A stretch of DNA of 7,839 nucleotides from NCBI GenBank assembly GCA_905193725.1, contig CAJJPW010000097.1:1-7839 (forward strand), written 5' to 3'. The stretch comes from an uncultured Eubacteriales bacterium. GTDB lineage: Bacteria > Bacillota > Clostridia > Christensenellales > Christensenellaceae. Both the position numbers and the translations under genes were made by a program. Below are positions 1-6,754 of this stretch, one piece after another (positions within the stretch are counted from its first letter, which is position 1; every line of letters starts with the position of its first letter). The notes under the pieces are model-generated. The model had not been told where the DNA came from. It searched no databases and was given only the letters and a program-made list of their open reading frames with translations.

Positions 1-44
1 GGGTAGGCAAAGAAGCCGCTCTGACAAACACAGGAGAAAGAGAG

Positions 45-830
45 GTGGGCAATTTGCTGCAAATCACCAGCACCAAAAATGAGCGCATCAAAGCCCTAGT
101 AAAACTCAAGAAAAAAAAATATCGGGAAGAGGCAGGGCTTTTTTTGATAGAGGGGGAAAAAAGCGTGGGGGAGGCCATCGCCTCGGGCAGTGCAATTTCT
201 CAAATACTCCTCAATGAGGAGCAGCAAGAGAAATTTGCCCCGATTCTGGAGGCATGCGATCTTGAAAAGATAGAATTGCTGCTGTGCAGCCCCCATGTGA
301 TGGATGCAGTGGGAGATGCTAAGACGTCACAGGGGATATTGGCTGTGGCGAGCAGCGCCTCTCTCAATGCACAGATCGGAGATGGCATGGTAGTGGTGCT
401 GGAAGATGTGGCGGATCCACAAAATGTGGGGACGATTATCCGTACCGCAGACGCAGTAGGTGCTGGTGGCGTGATACTCACTGCTGGTTGCGCCGACTTT
501 CTCTCTCCCAAGGCCATTCGTGCCAGCATGGGCAGTATCTTTCACATCCCCATTGTGGCAGAGAGAGAGATTTCTCATGTGTTAGAGGAGCTCAAGAGCA
601 AAAACATGACGATTGTGGCGGGTCATTTGCAGGGAAGAGGGGGCTTTGACTTCCATAGCGATAGACTTGCCATTGTGGTGGGCAATGAGTCCAGAGGTGT
701 GAGCCATACGGTGGAGCAAATGGCAGATGTGCTGTACAAGATCCCCATTTATGGACAGGCGGAGAGCCTCAATGTGGCAGTTGCCGCCGGGATACTATTA
801 TACGCAGCCAGGGGCGTAATTTCCCTTTAG
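45..830 (+). CDS. SpoU/TrmH-family RNA 2'-O-methyltransferase (YsgA/RlmP-like)
   Basis: SPOUT-class enzyme that transfers a methyl group from SAM to a ribose 2'-OH of RNA, probably 23S rRNA, in the cytoplasm. Residues about 5-100 form the SpoU substrate-binding domain (ITSTKNERIKAL near the start, then LFLIEGEKSVGEAI). The SpoU catalytic domain follows: motif 1 ADPQNVGTIIRTADAVGA (123-140, with N127 and R133), motif 2 VVGNESRGVS (211-220, N214, E215, R217) and motif 3 from IPIYGQAESLNVAV (233-246, S241, L242, N243), which makes the knotted SAM site. The 261-aa length fits the family. Start is GTG at 45 with AGGAG at 32-36, 8 nt away; the frame is open to the left window edge, so an upstream start cannot be excluded. 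Position directly upstream of pheS matches B. subtilis ysgA, whose product (RlmP) methylates G2553 of the 23S A-loop. The family and synteny are firm; the exact target nucleotide is inference. Confidence 0.93.
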   Translation: MGNLLQITSTKNERIKALVKLKKKKYREEAGLFLIEGEKSVGEAIASGSAISQILLNEEQQEKFAPILEACDLEKIELLLCSPHVMDAVGDAKTSQGILAVASSASLNAQIGDGMVVVLEDVADPQNVGTIIRTADAVGAGGVILTAGCADFLSPKAIRASMGSIFHIPIVAEREISHVLEELKSKNMTIVAGHLQGRGGFDFHSDRLAIVVGNESRGVSHTVEQMADVLYKIPIYGQAESLNVAVAAGILLYAARGVISL

Positions 831-832
831 GA

Positions 833-857
833 GGGGGAGAATATGGCAAATTCCCCC
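833..857 (+). other. Hairpin sequestering an SD and ATG after the methyltransferase gene
   Basis: GGGGGAG at 833-839 can pair with TTCCCCC at 851-857 (7 bp including one G-T). The 11-nt loop contains the ATG at 843-845. The left arm is the core of a strong SD (AGGAGGGGG, 829-837). In a read-through transcript from the methyltransferase gene this would hide the ribosome binding site of the small ORF at 843. There is no T-tract suitable for termination. The pairing is seen directly; a regulatory role is inference. Confidence 0.35.
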
Positions 858-1022
858 TTTACGAAATGGGAGAAATGTGTTACTATTATCCGTAATAAGC
901 GAATGACAAAAGCTGTGATCGGGCACAGTAGTCTGAAAGAAGCCAAAGAATTAGAGAGGGGATCGGTTGGTGAAAGATGCCCTGGCCTTTTAGATGAAAT
1001 TCACTCGGGAGCTGTTTTATAG
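843..1022 (+). CDS. Possible 59-aa ORF overlapping the pheST T-box leader (doubtful)
   Basis: ATG at 843 is preceded by AGGAGGGGG (829-837) with 5 nt spacing, a better SD than that of many real genes, and overlaps the stop of the upstream gene by only the SD. The frame runs MANSPFTKWEKCVTII... for 59 codons to TAG at 1020-1022. I recognise no family, membrane segment or motif. Against it: from about codon 17 onward the DNA is the T-box Stem I, including the AGTA motif and the UUC specifier, so the coding capacity there is constrained by RNA structure and may be accidental. A probable pheST promoter (858-886) also lies inside it, so the main T-box transcript would lack its start codon. It could be translated only from methyltransferase read-through RNA. 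Confidence 0.18.
   Translation: MANSPFTKWEKCVTIIRNKRMTKAVIGHSSLKEAKELERGSVGERCPGLLDEIHSGAVL
858..886 (+). promoter_or_regulatory. Probable promoter of the pheST T-box transcript (extended -10)
   Basis: TTTACG (858-863) and TACTAT (881-886) are separated by 17 nt. The -10 is preceded by TG one base upstream (878-879), giving an extended -10 element that would compensate for two 4/6 hexamers. The predicted transcription start is near 893, immediately before the T-box Stem I, which is where such a promoter should be. The hexamers are weak, so this rests on position and the TG motif. Confidence 0.4.
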
Positions 1023-1190
1023 AACGCCGGTCTGAAGATAAAAGCGAGTTTGCTTGAAAGGAAGGGCAGGTTAGTAGATAAAACCGGTGGGAAACTGCCG
1101 TTATGAAAATAAGGCGATGGCTATGTGCCATGGCAAAGTTGGGTGGTACCGCGCAGCAGATGCTTCGTCCCTTGGGATGAGGCTTTTTTT
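893..1190 (+). promoter_or_regulatory. T-box riboswitch, tRNA-Phe specific, controlling pheST
   Basis: A cis-acting leader RNA that binds uncharged tRNA-Phe and then favours an antiterminator over a terminator, raising synthetase expression when charged tRNA-Phe is scarce. Elements seen in order: the AGTA motif (927-930) on the 5' side of the specifier loop; the AGAGAGG bulge region (953-959) and the GGTTGGTGAAAG distal loop region (965-976); GAA (996-998) followed by the specifier TTC (1000-1002) and a purine A1003, where UUC reads as Phe and matches the downstream genes; a Stem III hairpin ATGGC-TATGT-GCCAT (1117-1131); the canonical T-box GGGTGGTACCGCG (1141-1153), whose TGGT bulge pairs with the tRNA acceptor end; and CCC (1169-1171), which can pair with GGG (1141-1143) in the antiterminator or with the terminator 3' arm. 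The exact base of Stem I is not resolved. Confidence 0.95.
1162..1190 (+). terminator. T-box regulated intrinsic terminator before pheS
   Basis: Arms 1162-1171 (GCTTCGTCCC) and 1174-1183 (GGGATGAGGC) pair over up to 10 bp with two G-T pairs, followed by seven T (1184-1190). The tight 2-nt loop probably opens by one pair. Its 5' arm contains the CCC needed by the T-box antiterminator, so the two structures are mutually exclusive. This is the off state when tRNA-Phe is charged. Confidence 0.92.
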
Positions 1191-1258
1191 ATTGCCTTTC
1201 CCATGAGAGAGGCGAAGACGATACGCGAGATGAATTATTTTTAAAGAAGGGAAATCCT

Positions 1259-2281
1259 ATGAGAGAACAATTGGAGTCAATTTTACAGTCGGCACAAAAA
1301 GAGATTGCAGTGGCAGCCGACATGGAACAGGTCAATGAGCTGCGGGTGAAATACCTGGGCAAAAAGGGCAGTATTACCGCTCTGTCCAAGGCCATGGGCA
1401 CACTGAGCCCACAGGAACGGCCGGTGATCGGTGAGTTGTTAAGCAAAGTCCGCGGACAGGTGGAACAGCTGATTTCCGGCAAATTGCAGGAATTTCAAAA
1501 CCAGTTAAAACAGGAGAAGATGAAGAAGGAGACCATCGATGTGACCTTAAACAGCAAAAAGCTGGACATGGGTGGGCTGCATCCGCTCACTAAGGTATAC
1601 TATGAGGTGCGGGATATCTTTGTCAAAATGGGCTTTGAGGTGCTCAGCGGACCAGAGGTGGAGTACGACAAATACAACTTTGAAATGCTCAACATTCCCA
1701 AAAACCACCCGGCGAGAGATATGCAGGACACGTTTTATATAACAGAGGATATCGTACTGCGCACTCACACTTCTCCTGTGCAGGTGCGGACGATGCTCTC
1801 CCAAAAGCCGCCGATTCGTATGATCTGCCCAGGGCGTACCTACCGCACAGACGACGTAGATGCTACCCATTCCCCTATTTTCAACCAGATAGAGGGACTG
1901 GTAATTGGCAAGGACATCACCTTTGCCCACCTAAAAGGGACGATCAATACCTTCTTAAAGGAACTGTATGGAAGCGATACCAAGACCAAATTCCGCCCAG
2001 GATACTTTCCATTTACAGAGCCCAGTGCAGAGGTGGACGCCACCTGTGCTATGTGCAAAGGGAAGGGATGCCCTGCCTGCAAGGGGGCTGGCATGATTGA
2101 AGTATTGGGATGCGGCATGGTCAACCCAAAGGTGCTGAAAAACTGTGGCATAGATCCAGAGGAGTACAGCGGCTTTGCCTTTGGCTTGGGATTAGACCGT
2201 CTGACGAACATCAAATACAGGATTTCAGATATTCGGTATCTGTATGAAAACGATGTGAGATTTTTATCTCAGTTTCGATAA
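1259..2281 (+). CDS. pheS: Phenylalanyl-tRNA synthetase alpha subunit
   Basis: Catalytic subunit of the cytoplasmic (alpha-beta)2 class II synthetase that charges tRNA-Phe with phenylalanine using ATP. The 340 aa are full length. Residues 1-90 are the charged, coiled-coil tRNA-binding arm. The class II core follows: HPL...FVKMGFEVLSGPEVE (108-135) spans motif 1, NHPARDMQDTFY is at 149-160, THTSPVQVRTM at 169-179, motif 2 GRTYRTDDVDATH at 192-204, FPFTEPSAEVD at 250-260 and motif 3 GFAFGLGLDRL at 305-315, ending in NDVRFLSQF. Four cysteines (C263, C266, C271, C274) form a CxxC-x4-CxxC knuckle before the conserved EVLGCGMV; such a knuckle is found in a subset of bacterial PheS and could bind zinc. 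SD AAGGG (1247-1251) is 7 nt from the ATG. Controlled by the upstream T-box; its TAA overlaps the SD of pheT, so the two are co-transcribed and probably translationally coupled. Confidence 0.98.
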   Translation: MREQLESILQSAQKEIAVAADMEQVNELRVKYLGKKGSITALSKAMGTLSPQERPVIGELLSKVRGQVEQLISGKLQEFQNQLKQEKMKKETIDVTLNSKKLDMGGLHPLTKVYYEVRDIFVKMGFEVLSGPEVEYDKYNFEMLNIPKNHPARDMQDTFYITEDIVLRTHTSPVQVRTMLSQKPPIRMICPGRTYRTDDVDATHSPIFNQIEGLVIGKDITFAHLKGTINTFLKELYGSDTKTKFRPGYFPFTEPSAEVDATCAMCKGKGCPACKGAGMIEVLGCGMVNPKVLKNCGIDPEEYSGFAFGLGLDRLTNIKYRISDIRYLYENDVRFLSQFR

Positions 2282-2293
2282 GGAGGAATGGCA

Positions 2294-4687
2294 ATGATTG
2301 CGCCAACCAGTTGGTTAAAGGATTATGTAGATATTCAGGTAGATGCGGCAGAACTAGCCGATAAAATGGTGATGATTGGCAACGGAGTAGAGGGAATTGA
2401 AGATCTCGCCCAAAAGTACGATGGCGTTGTGGTAGGAAAAATCCTCTCCCTAACCAAACATCCCGACGCAGACAAATTGCAAGTGTGTCAAATCGATGTG
2501 GGCAGTGAGACACTCCAAATCGTAACCGGAGCGGATAACGTATTTGAAGGAGCGAATGTGCCGGTAGCCACTGTGGGGTGTCATCTGCCCTGCGGCATGA
2601 GCATCAAAAAGGGAAAGCTCAGAGGGGTGGAGTCCCTGGGGATGCTCTGCTCTGGGGAAGAACTCAACTTAAAAGAGGAGGATTACCCAGGAGCGGAAGT
2701 CTATGGCATTATGATCATCCAGGAGGATGTGGCACCGGGCACGCCTTTTGCACAAGTTCTTGGTGTGGACGATACCATCATAGAATTTGAAATTGGGGCC
2801 AACCGACCAGACTGTCTGAGCATTTTAGGGCTGGCTCGAGAGGCCGGCGCCGCTTTGGGGCAGGAGGTTTCTCAGCCAGATATTAGCTTTACAGAGAGTG
2901 GGGACGATATCCATCATTACGTGCAGGTAGAGGTGCAGGATCCCGACCTGTGCCCCCGGTACATCGCTCGGGCGATTACCGATGTGGTGATTGAACCCTC
3001 TCCCGCGTGGATGCAAAAGAGATTATCGGCAGCAGGGGTGCGCCCCATCAACAACATTGTGGATATTACCAACTTTGTGATGTTGGAAACTGGGCAGCCT
3101 ATGCACGCTTTCGACCTGCGGGAGATCACGGGTGGAAAAATCGTGGTGCGCCGTGCCCAAGATGGGGAGAAGCTGGTGCTGCTAGATGGAAAGGAAAAGG
3201 AATTTACAAACTCGAATCTGCTGATTTGCGATGCGCAAAAGCCCATTGGCGTGGCAGGCGTGATGGGTGGCCAGGACTCGGGTATTCATGAAGACACGGC
3301 AACGGTGATCTTTGAAGCTGCTAAATTCATGTATGGCAACATCCGCCAGACCTCTAGAGCTCTAGGGGTTGCCACAGAAGCCTCTATGAGATTTTCCAAA
3401 GGAACGGATGCGGTTACGACCAAGATGGCTATGGATAGAGCTCTGCACTTAGTGCAGCAGTTGGGTGCAGGGAAGATTGTCTGTGGGGAGATTGACGTTT
3501 TGGCAGAGGATTTGACCCCTAGAGTACTGCGAGTAGACCCAAATCGTGTCAACGGGCTGATTGGCAAAGAGATTTCCGTGGATACTATGATTACTCTGCT
3601 CAATCAGGTGGGGATTCGAACACAAATGGAAGAGGGTATGCTCACTTGCCAAATCCCCAGCTTCCGGGGCGATATCGAGGGCAGCGCCGATATTGCAGAA
3701 GAAGTGGCGCGGATGTATGGCTACGATAATATTGAAGCAGAAGTCATGACAGGAGAGATCATCGGAGGCAAGCTGTCTAGCTATGATGCCAATGTGGATA
3801 AAATAAGGAGCCTGCTCACCTGCGAGAAATACTATGAGTGCATCTCTTATTCCTTTACCAGTCAGGCTATGATGGACAAGTTGGAGCTAGGAGTGGATGA
3901 TCCTTGCCGCAAGGCAGTGGAGATTATCAATCCCTTGGGTGATGATAAGGCACTGCTGAGAACCACGTTAGTGCCTGATATGCTGAACATTGTGGCCAAC
4001 AACCTCAACAAGAAAAACACCGACTTCAGACTGTTTGAGATCAACAAGGTGTTTATCCCGGAGGAAGTGCCCATTCAGGATCTGCCCACCGAATACCCCA
4101 TGCTCTGTATGGCGGCAGTGGGCAAGGAGGAGGACTTCTTTACCCTCAAGGGAACGGTAGAAAAGCTGTTTGAGATGCTAAAAGTCCCCGGATTTAAGGT
4201 GAAGGCCGGAGGAGCGGAATACTTCCATTTGGGGAGAAAAGCCCAGATTTTTGCTAAAAATAGCATTGCTGTAGGGGAGATGGGCGAGATACATCCAGAT
4301 ATCATGAAAAACTTCGGCATGAAACAGCGGGTTTATCTGGCGTATATCTGCCTGACACAGCTGTTCCAAAATATCGAGGAAAACATTGTGTTTACCGCTC
4401 TGCCCAAATACCCGGCGGTGAATCGAGATTTGGCAGTGATTGTGGATACTGCTGTGCCAGCAGGAGATGTTTTAGACAGCATCATCGCCGCTGGAGGCAA
4501 TAAGCTGGAAAACGCACGGCTGTTTGACGTATATGAAGGTGAGCAGCTAGAGGCAGGGAAAAAATCCCTTGCCTACGAAATGACATTTAGAGCTTCGGAT
4601 CGGACACTGACCGATGAAGAGGTGGCTCACATGATGGAAAAGATTTTGGCCAGACTGACCAGAGATTTCCAGGCTGTATTGCGCTGA
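2294..4687 (+). CDS. pheT: Phenylalanyl-tRNA synthetase beta subunit
   Basis: Partner of PheS; it binds the tRNA and removes mischarged tyrosine. Residues (counted from ATG 2288, two codons upstream of my start): N-terminal SWLKDYVDI (8-16); an OB-fold tRNA-binding domain about 41-155 with HPDADKLQVCQIDVG (58-72) and LGMLCSGEEL (117-126); ANRPDCLSILGLARE (171-185); the B3/4 editing domain about 213-390 with VRPINNIVDITNFVMLE (251-267); B5 about 408-480; the catalytic-like core about 500-695; and a C-terminal FDX-ACB anticodon-binding domain (703-799, from ALPKYPAVNRDLAV). The size is normal. HLGRKA at 647-652 replaces the usual HPGR motif, a mild oddity. Start choice: AGGAGG (2281-2286) is 1 nt from ATG 2288 but 7 nt from ATG 2294, so 2294 (MIAPTSWLK, 797 aa) is preferred. 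It ends 35 nt before a strong terminator. Confidence 0.98.
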   Translation: MIAPTSWLKDYVDIQVDAAELADKMVMIGNGVEGIEDLAQKYDGVVVGKILSLTKHPDADKLQVCQIDVGSETLQIVTGADNVFEGANVPVATVGCHLPCGMSIKKGKLRGVESLGMLCSGEELNLKEEDYPGAEVYGIMIIQEDVAPGTPFAQVLGVDDTIIEFEIGANRPDCLSILGLAREAGAALGQEVSQPDISFTESGDDIHHYVQVEVQDPDLCPRYIARAITDVVIEPSPAWMQKRLSAAGVRPINNIVDITNFVMLETGQPMHAFDLREITGGKIVVRRAQDGEKLVLLDGKEKEFTNSNLLICDAQKPIGVAGVMGGQDSGIHEDTATVIFEAAKFMYGNIRQTSRALGVATEASMRFSKGTDAVTTKMAMDRALHLVQQLGAGKIVCGEIDVLAEDLTPRVLRVDPNRVNGLIGKEISVDTMITLLNQVGIRTQMEEGMLTCQIPSFRGDIEGSADIAEEVARMYGYDNIEAEVMTGEIIGGKLSSYDANVDKIRSLLTCEKYYECISYSFTSQAMMDKLELGVDDPCRKAVEIINPLGDDKALLRTTLVPDMLNIVANNLNKKNTDFRLFEINKVFIPEEVPIQDLPTEYPMLCMAAVGKEEDFFTLKGTVEKLFEMLKVPGFKVKAGGAEYFHLGRKAQIFAKNSIAVGEMGEIHPDIMKNFGMKQRVYLAYICLTQLFQNIEENIVFTALPKYPAVNRDLAVIVDTAVPAGDVLDSIIAAGGNKLENARLFDVYEGEQLEAGKKSLAYEMTFRASDRTLTDEEVAHMMEKILARLTRDFQAVLR

Positions 4688-4722
4688 CAGTGGATGGCGT
4701 ATTCGGCAATTAATAAGACGGT

Positions 4723-4753
4723 AAAAAAGGGCATCTCAAAGATGCTCTTTTTT
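4723..4753 (+). terminator. Intrinsic terminator of the pheST operon
   Basis: A 7-bp stem GGGCATC (4729-4735) / GATGCTC (4741-4747) with loop TCAAA is flanked by six A (4723-4728) and six T (4748-4753). The A and T tracts could extend the stem and could make it work in both directions. It sits 35 nt past the pheT stop and cleanly separates pheST from the aldehyde dehydrogenase unit. Confidence 0.93.
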
Positions 4754-4846
4754 CATGAGATATTTTAAAGGGATGCCCGCCAAGAGGCAAAATAAATCGT
4801 TTACAAATATTTCCTGATGAAAGTTGAAAGATTTACAATATTTTTG

Positions 4847-4875
4847 TTGACAGTATGATTAACTCCCTATATAAT
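4847..4875 (+). promoter_or_regulatory. Perfect consensus sigma-A promoter for the aldehyde dehydrogenase
   Basis: TTGACA (4847-4852) and TATAAT (4870-4875) both match the consensus exactly and are separated by exactly 17 nt. The predicted start is near 4882, giving a leader of about 200 nt. AT-rich DNA just upstream (4832-4845, TTTACAATATTTTT) could serve as an UP element. A promoter this strong in front of a catabolic gene usually needs repression or leader control; see the palindromes at 4882-4911. Confidence 0.9.
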
Positions 4876-4881
4876 ATGAAA

Positions 4882-4911
4882 TATACAGTATACAATTACT
4901 ATAAATTGTAT
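4882..4911 (+). promoter_or_regulatory. Overlapping palindromes at the transcription start, operator-like
   Basis: TATACAGTATA (4882-4892) is a perfect 5-bp inverted repeat around one central base. Overlapping it, ATACAATT (4890-4897) and AATTGTAT (4904-4911) form a perfect 8-bp inverted repeat with a 6-nt spacer. Both lie at about +1 to +30 relative to the predicted start, the usual place for a repressor roadblock. They could instead fold as a short 5' RNA hairpin. The symmetry is seen directly; the regulator is unknown. Confidence 0.45.
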
Positions 4912-4940
4912 TCTAGCTTGCACTTTTGTAGACAATCATA

Positions 4941-5003
4941 GCGATTATGGGATCTATGCTGTTAAGAGAGATCGCACAAAGTTGTGGGGCGCAGAGAAAT
5001 CTC
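4941..5003 (+). other. Structured 5' leader of the aldehyde dehydrogenase mRNA
   Basis: The untranslated stretch can form a composite hairpin: GAGAT (4968-4972) with ATCTC (4999-5003), CG (4973-4974) with CG (4990-4991), and CACA (4975-4978) with TGTG (4983-4986) around loop AAGT, with a GGG bulge. An alternative pairing GCGAT (4941-4945) with ATCGC (4971-4975) competes with it. I do not recognise a known riboswitch class, and no terminator follows. Competing pairings are compatible with a switch but could be chance. Confidence 0.25.
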
Positions 5004-5072
5004 AGATGGATTTTTCAACAACTGGGCGGTTTCGCAAGACATCGATTTCAATGGAAAAATGATAGGAAATAG
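4947..5072 (+). CDS. Possible 41-aa leader peptide ahead of the aldehyde dehydrogenase (doubtful)
   Basis: ATG at 4947 opens a 41-codon frame (MGSMLLREIAQSCGAQ...) that fills the leader and stops at TAG 5070-5072, overlapping by two bases the AGGAGG (5071-5076) of the dehydrogenase gene. Such an arrangement would allow translational coupling. No convincing SD precedes the ATG at 4947 or the in-frame ATG at 4956. The peptide has no run of one amino acid that would suggest attenuation, and no recognised family. It may simply be an open stretch. Confidence 0.15.
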   Translation: MGSMLLREIAQSCGAQRNLRWIFQQLGGFARHRFQWKNDRK

Positions 5073-5081
5073 GAGGCTATG

Positions 5082-6572
5082 ATGAAGAAATTCAAGTTAT
5101 TTATTAACAACGAATGGGTAGACGCAGAAAATGGAGCGACCTTTGACAGCTTTAATCCATGTACTGGGGAAAAGATTGCTGAAATGGCGTATGCCAGTGT
5201 TAATGATGTGAAAAAGGCAATTGATGCGGCGTATAAGACATTTCAAAGTGGCGTATGGTCTGATTTAGATTATGATGACCGTTCCGCTTATCTTCATAAA
5301 GTAGCTGATATCATGGAAAAACGCTTTGATGAGCTGGCTAAATGGGAGGCGATGGATACTGGTAAGGCTATCCGCGAAACCAGAAGTATTGACATCCCCT
5401 TGAGCATTCGGGCGTTTCGGTTCCATGCAGATCTGATAAAATCCCTCACAGGGAAAGTAATTCACATTCCTGGAAAGAAGTGCTTTGACTATACCACGTA
5501 TGAGCCCTATGGCGTAGTGGCTAGTATTTCTCCTTGGAACTTCCCGTTGCACCTAATGACCCGGTCGGTATGCCCGGCTTTGGCAGCAGGTAATACTATC
5601 GTGAGCAAAGCTTCTACTCTCACTCCAATAACCACGCAGATTATGGGTGAGATCTTCCAAGAGGCAGGAGTACCAGCTGGGGTATTTAACGTAGTATCCG
5701 GCTCTGGCGGTGTTGTGGGAGAGGAGTTCCTAGCCAATGACCATGTGGCAGTGGCCACTTTGACGGGCAGCGAACCGGTGGGAAGAAGGTTGATGGAAGC
5801 TTCCTCAAAGGCAAAGAGGATCAAAAAGTTAGTGCTGGAACTCGGTGGAAAGGGCGCACTGATTGCAGAGCCCGATTGTGACATGAATGCCGCAGTAAAT
5901 GGCATTATCTTGGGGTTCTGTATGAACCAAGGAGAGGTGTGCTGTGCTGCTTCCAGACTGCTACTTGCTGACGAGATTTACGATGAATTTATGGAGCTGT
6001 TGCTCAAGAAGGTGAATTCCATTCGCATCGGAGACTGCCTAGATGAAAACGTGCAGATGGGGTCTCTCATCGATGAAGGACAGGTAAAGAGCGTACAGGG
6101 ATTTGTAGATGGCGCAATCGCACAGGGAGCAAAAGTGCTGTGCGGCGGCAAACGCCTCACCGGCGGCATCTATGATAAAGGTAACTACTATATGCCTACT
6201 GTAGTAGAAAATGTAACACCAGAGATGGACATCTTCCATGAAGAGGTGTTCGGGCCAGTGCTAGCAGTTACCAGATATAAGACATTAGAAGAGGCAATTG
6301 AGCTGGCAAATGCCACAGACTTTGGCCTTGGGGCAGCGATTTTCAGCGAGAACCCCAGAAAGCTCTATTGGACGGCGCAAAAATTAGATGCAGGTACCGT
6401 TTGGCTAAATTGTACCACAAAGTCCAATATTGAGTCGCCCTTTGGTGGCAATAGAAACAGCGGAATTGGCAGAGAAGACGGAATGGAAGGACTGCTGGAG
6501 TACTTGAAAGTCAAAAATAATATCATGTATGTGGGCGAACCTTATGAGGACTTCTTTGGCTTTGACGACTGA
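5082..6572 (+). CDS. NAD(P)-dependent aldehyde dehydrogenase
   Basis: Cytoplasmic ALDH-superfamily enzyme that oxidises an aldehyde to its acid with NAD(P)+. Full length (about 496 aa). Residues numbered from ATG 5079: the N-terminal coenzyme-binding part holds SISPWNFPL (149-157, oxyanion-hole N154) and K177; TLTGSEPVG is at 227-235; general base E254 lies in LELGGK (253-258); nucleophile C288 lies in NQGEVCCA (283-290); HEEVFGPV (387-394) carries E389, the ribose-binding Glu; PFGGNRNSGIGREDG is at 454-468. Where NAD-specific enzymes have KPSE, this has K177-A-S-T180; loss of that Glu favours possible NADP+ use. Not a CoA-acylating type, since the catalytic E254 is present. Two tandem ATGs: AGGAGG (5071-5076) is 2 nt from 5079 and 5 nt from 5082, so 5082 is preferred. 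It has its own strong promoter and long leader. The natural aldehyde is not readable from sequence; betaine-, phenylacet- or amino-aldehydes are all possible. Confidence 0.95.
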   Translation: MKKFKLFINNEWVDAENGATFDSFNPCTGEKIAEMAYASVNDVKKAIDAAYKTFQSGVWSDLDYDDRSAYLHKVADIMEKRFDELAKWEAMDTGKAIRETRSIDIPLSIRAFRFHADLIKSLTGKVIHIPGKKCFDYTTYEPYGVVASISPWNFPLHLMTRSVCPALAAGNTIVSKASTLTPITTQIMGEIFQEAGVPAGVFNVVSGSGGVVGEEFLANDHVAVATLTGSEPVGRRLMEASSKAKRIKKLVLELGGKGALIAEPDCDMNAAVNGIILGFCMNQGEVCCAASRLLLADEIYDEFMELLLKKVNSIRIGDCLDENVQMGSLIDEGQVKSVQGFVDGAIAQGAKVLCGGKRLTGGIYDKGNYYMPTVVENVTPEMDIFHEEVFGPVLAVTRYKTLEEAIELANATDFGLGAAIFSENPRKLYWTAQKLDAGTVWLNCTTKSNIESPFGGNRNSGIGREDGMEGLLEYLKVKNNIMYVGEPYEDFFGFDD

Positions 6573-6754
6573 GGATAGATCATAACAAATATAGCGTGTG
6601 ACGCCTTTAAATTTGGGGAGAAGATATTTTAGTGTGTACAGTTGAGGAGTAATAGTTATTTGCCTTTTGATAAAATGTGAGAAATATAATATGGTATAGG
6701 TAATAGAGAGAGATAATATGATATTTTGGCTGGCATGCGCTATAGGAGTTTGCA

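Noticed and set aside
1..44. Possible end of an upstream gene (TAG at 4-6) or an N-terminal extension of the methyltransferase
   Set aside because: Only a few codons are visible; nothing identifies an upstream product, and the AGGAG at 32-36 supports the GTG at 45 as the start.
1547..1930. Long minus-strand frames inside pheS, pheT and the aldehyde dehydrogenase gene
   Set aside because: They are antisense shadows of well-conserved genes, with no ribosome binding site or recognisable protein family.
2103..2105. The four-cysteine CxxC-x4-CxxC knuckle just upstream in PheS as a novel insertion
   Set aside because: Comparable Cys-rich segments before the EVLGCGMV motif are known in other bacterial PheS proteins, so it is a subfamily trait rather than new.
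4844..4863. Rex-like half sites TTGTTGA...TTAAC at the aldehyde dehydrogenase promoter
   Set aside because: The half-site spacing does not fit the 18-bp Rex palindrome and the right half lacks the CAA end; the left half is just the -35 element.
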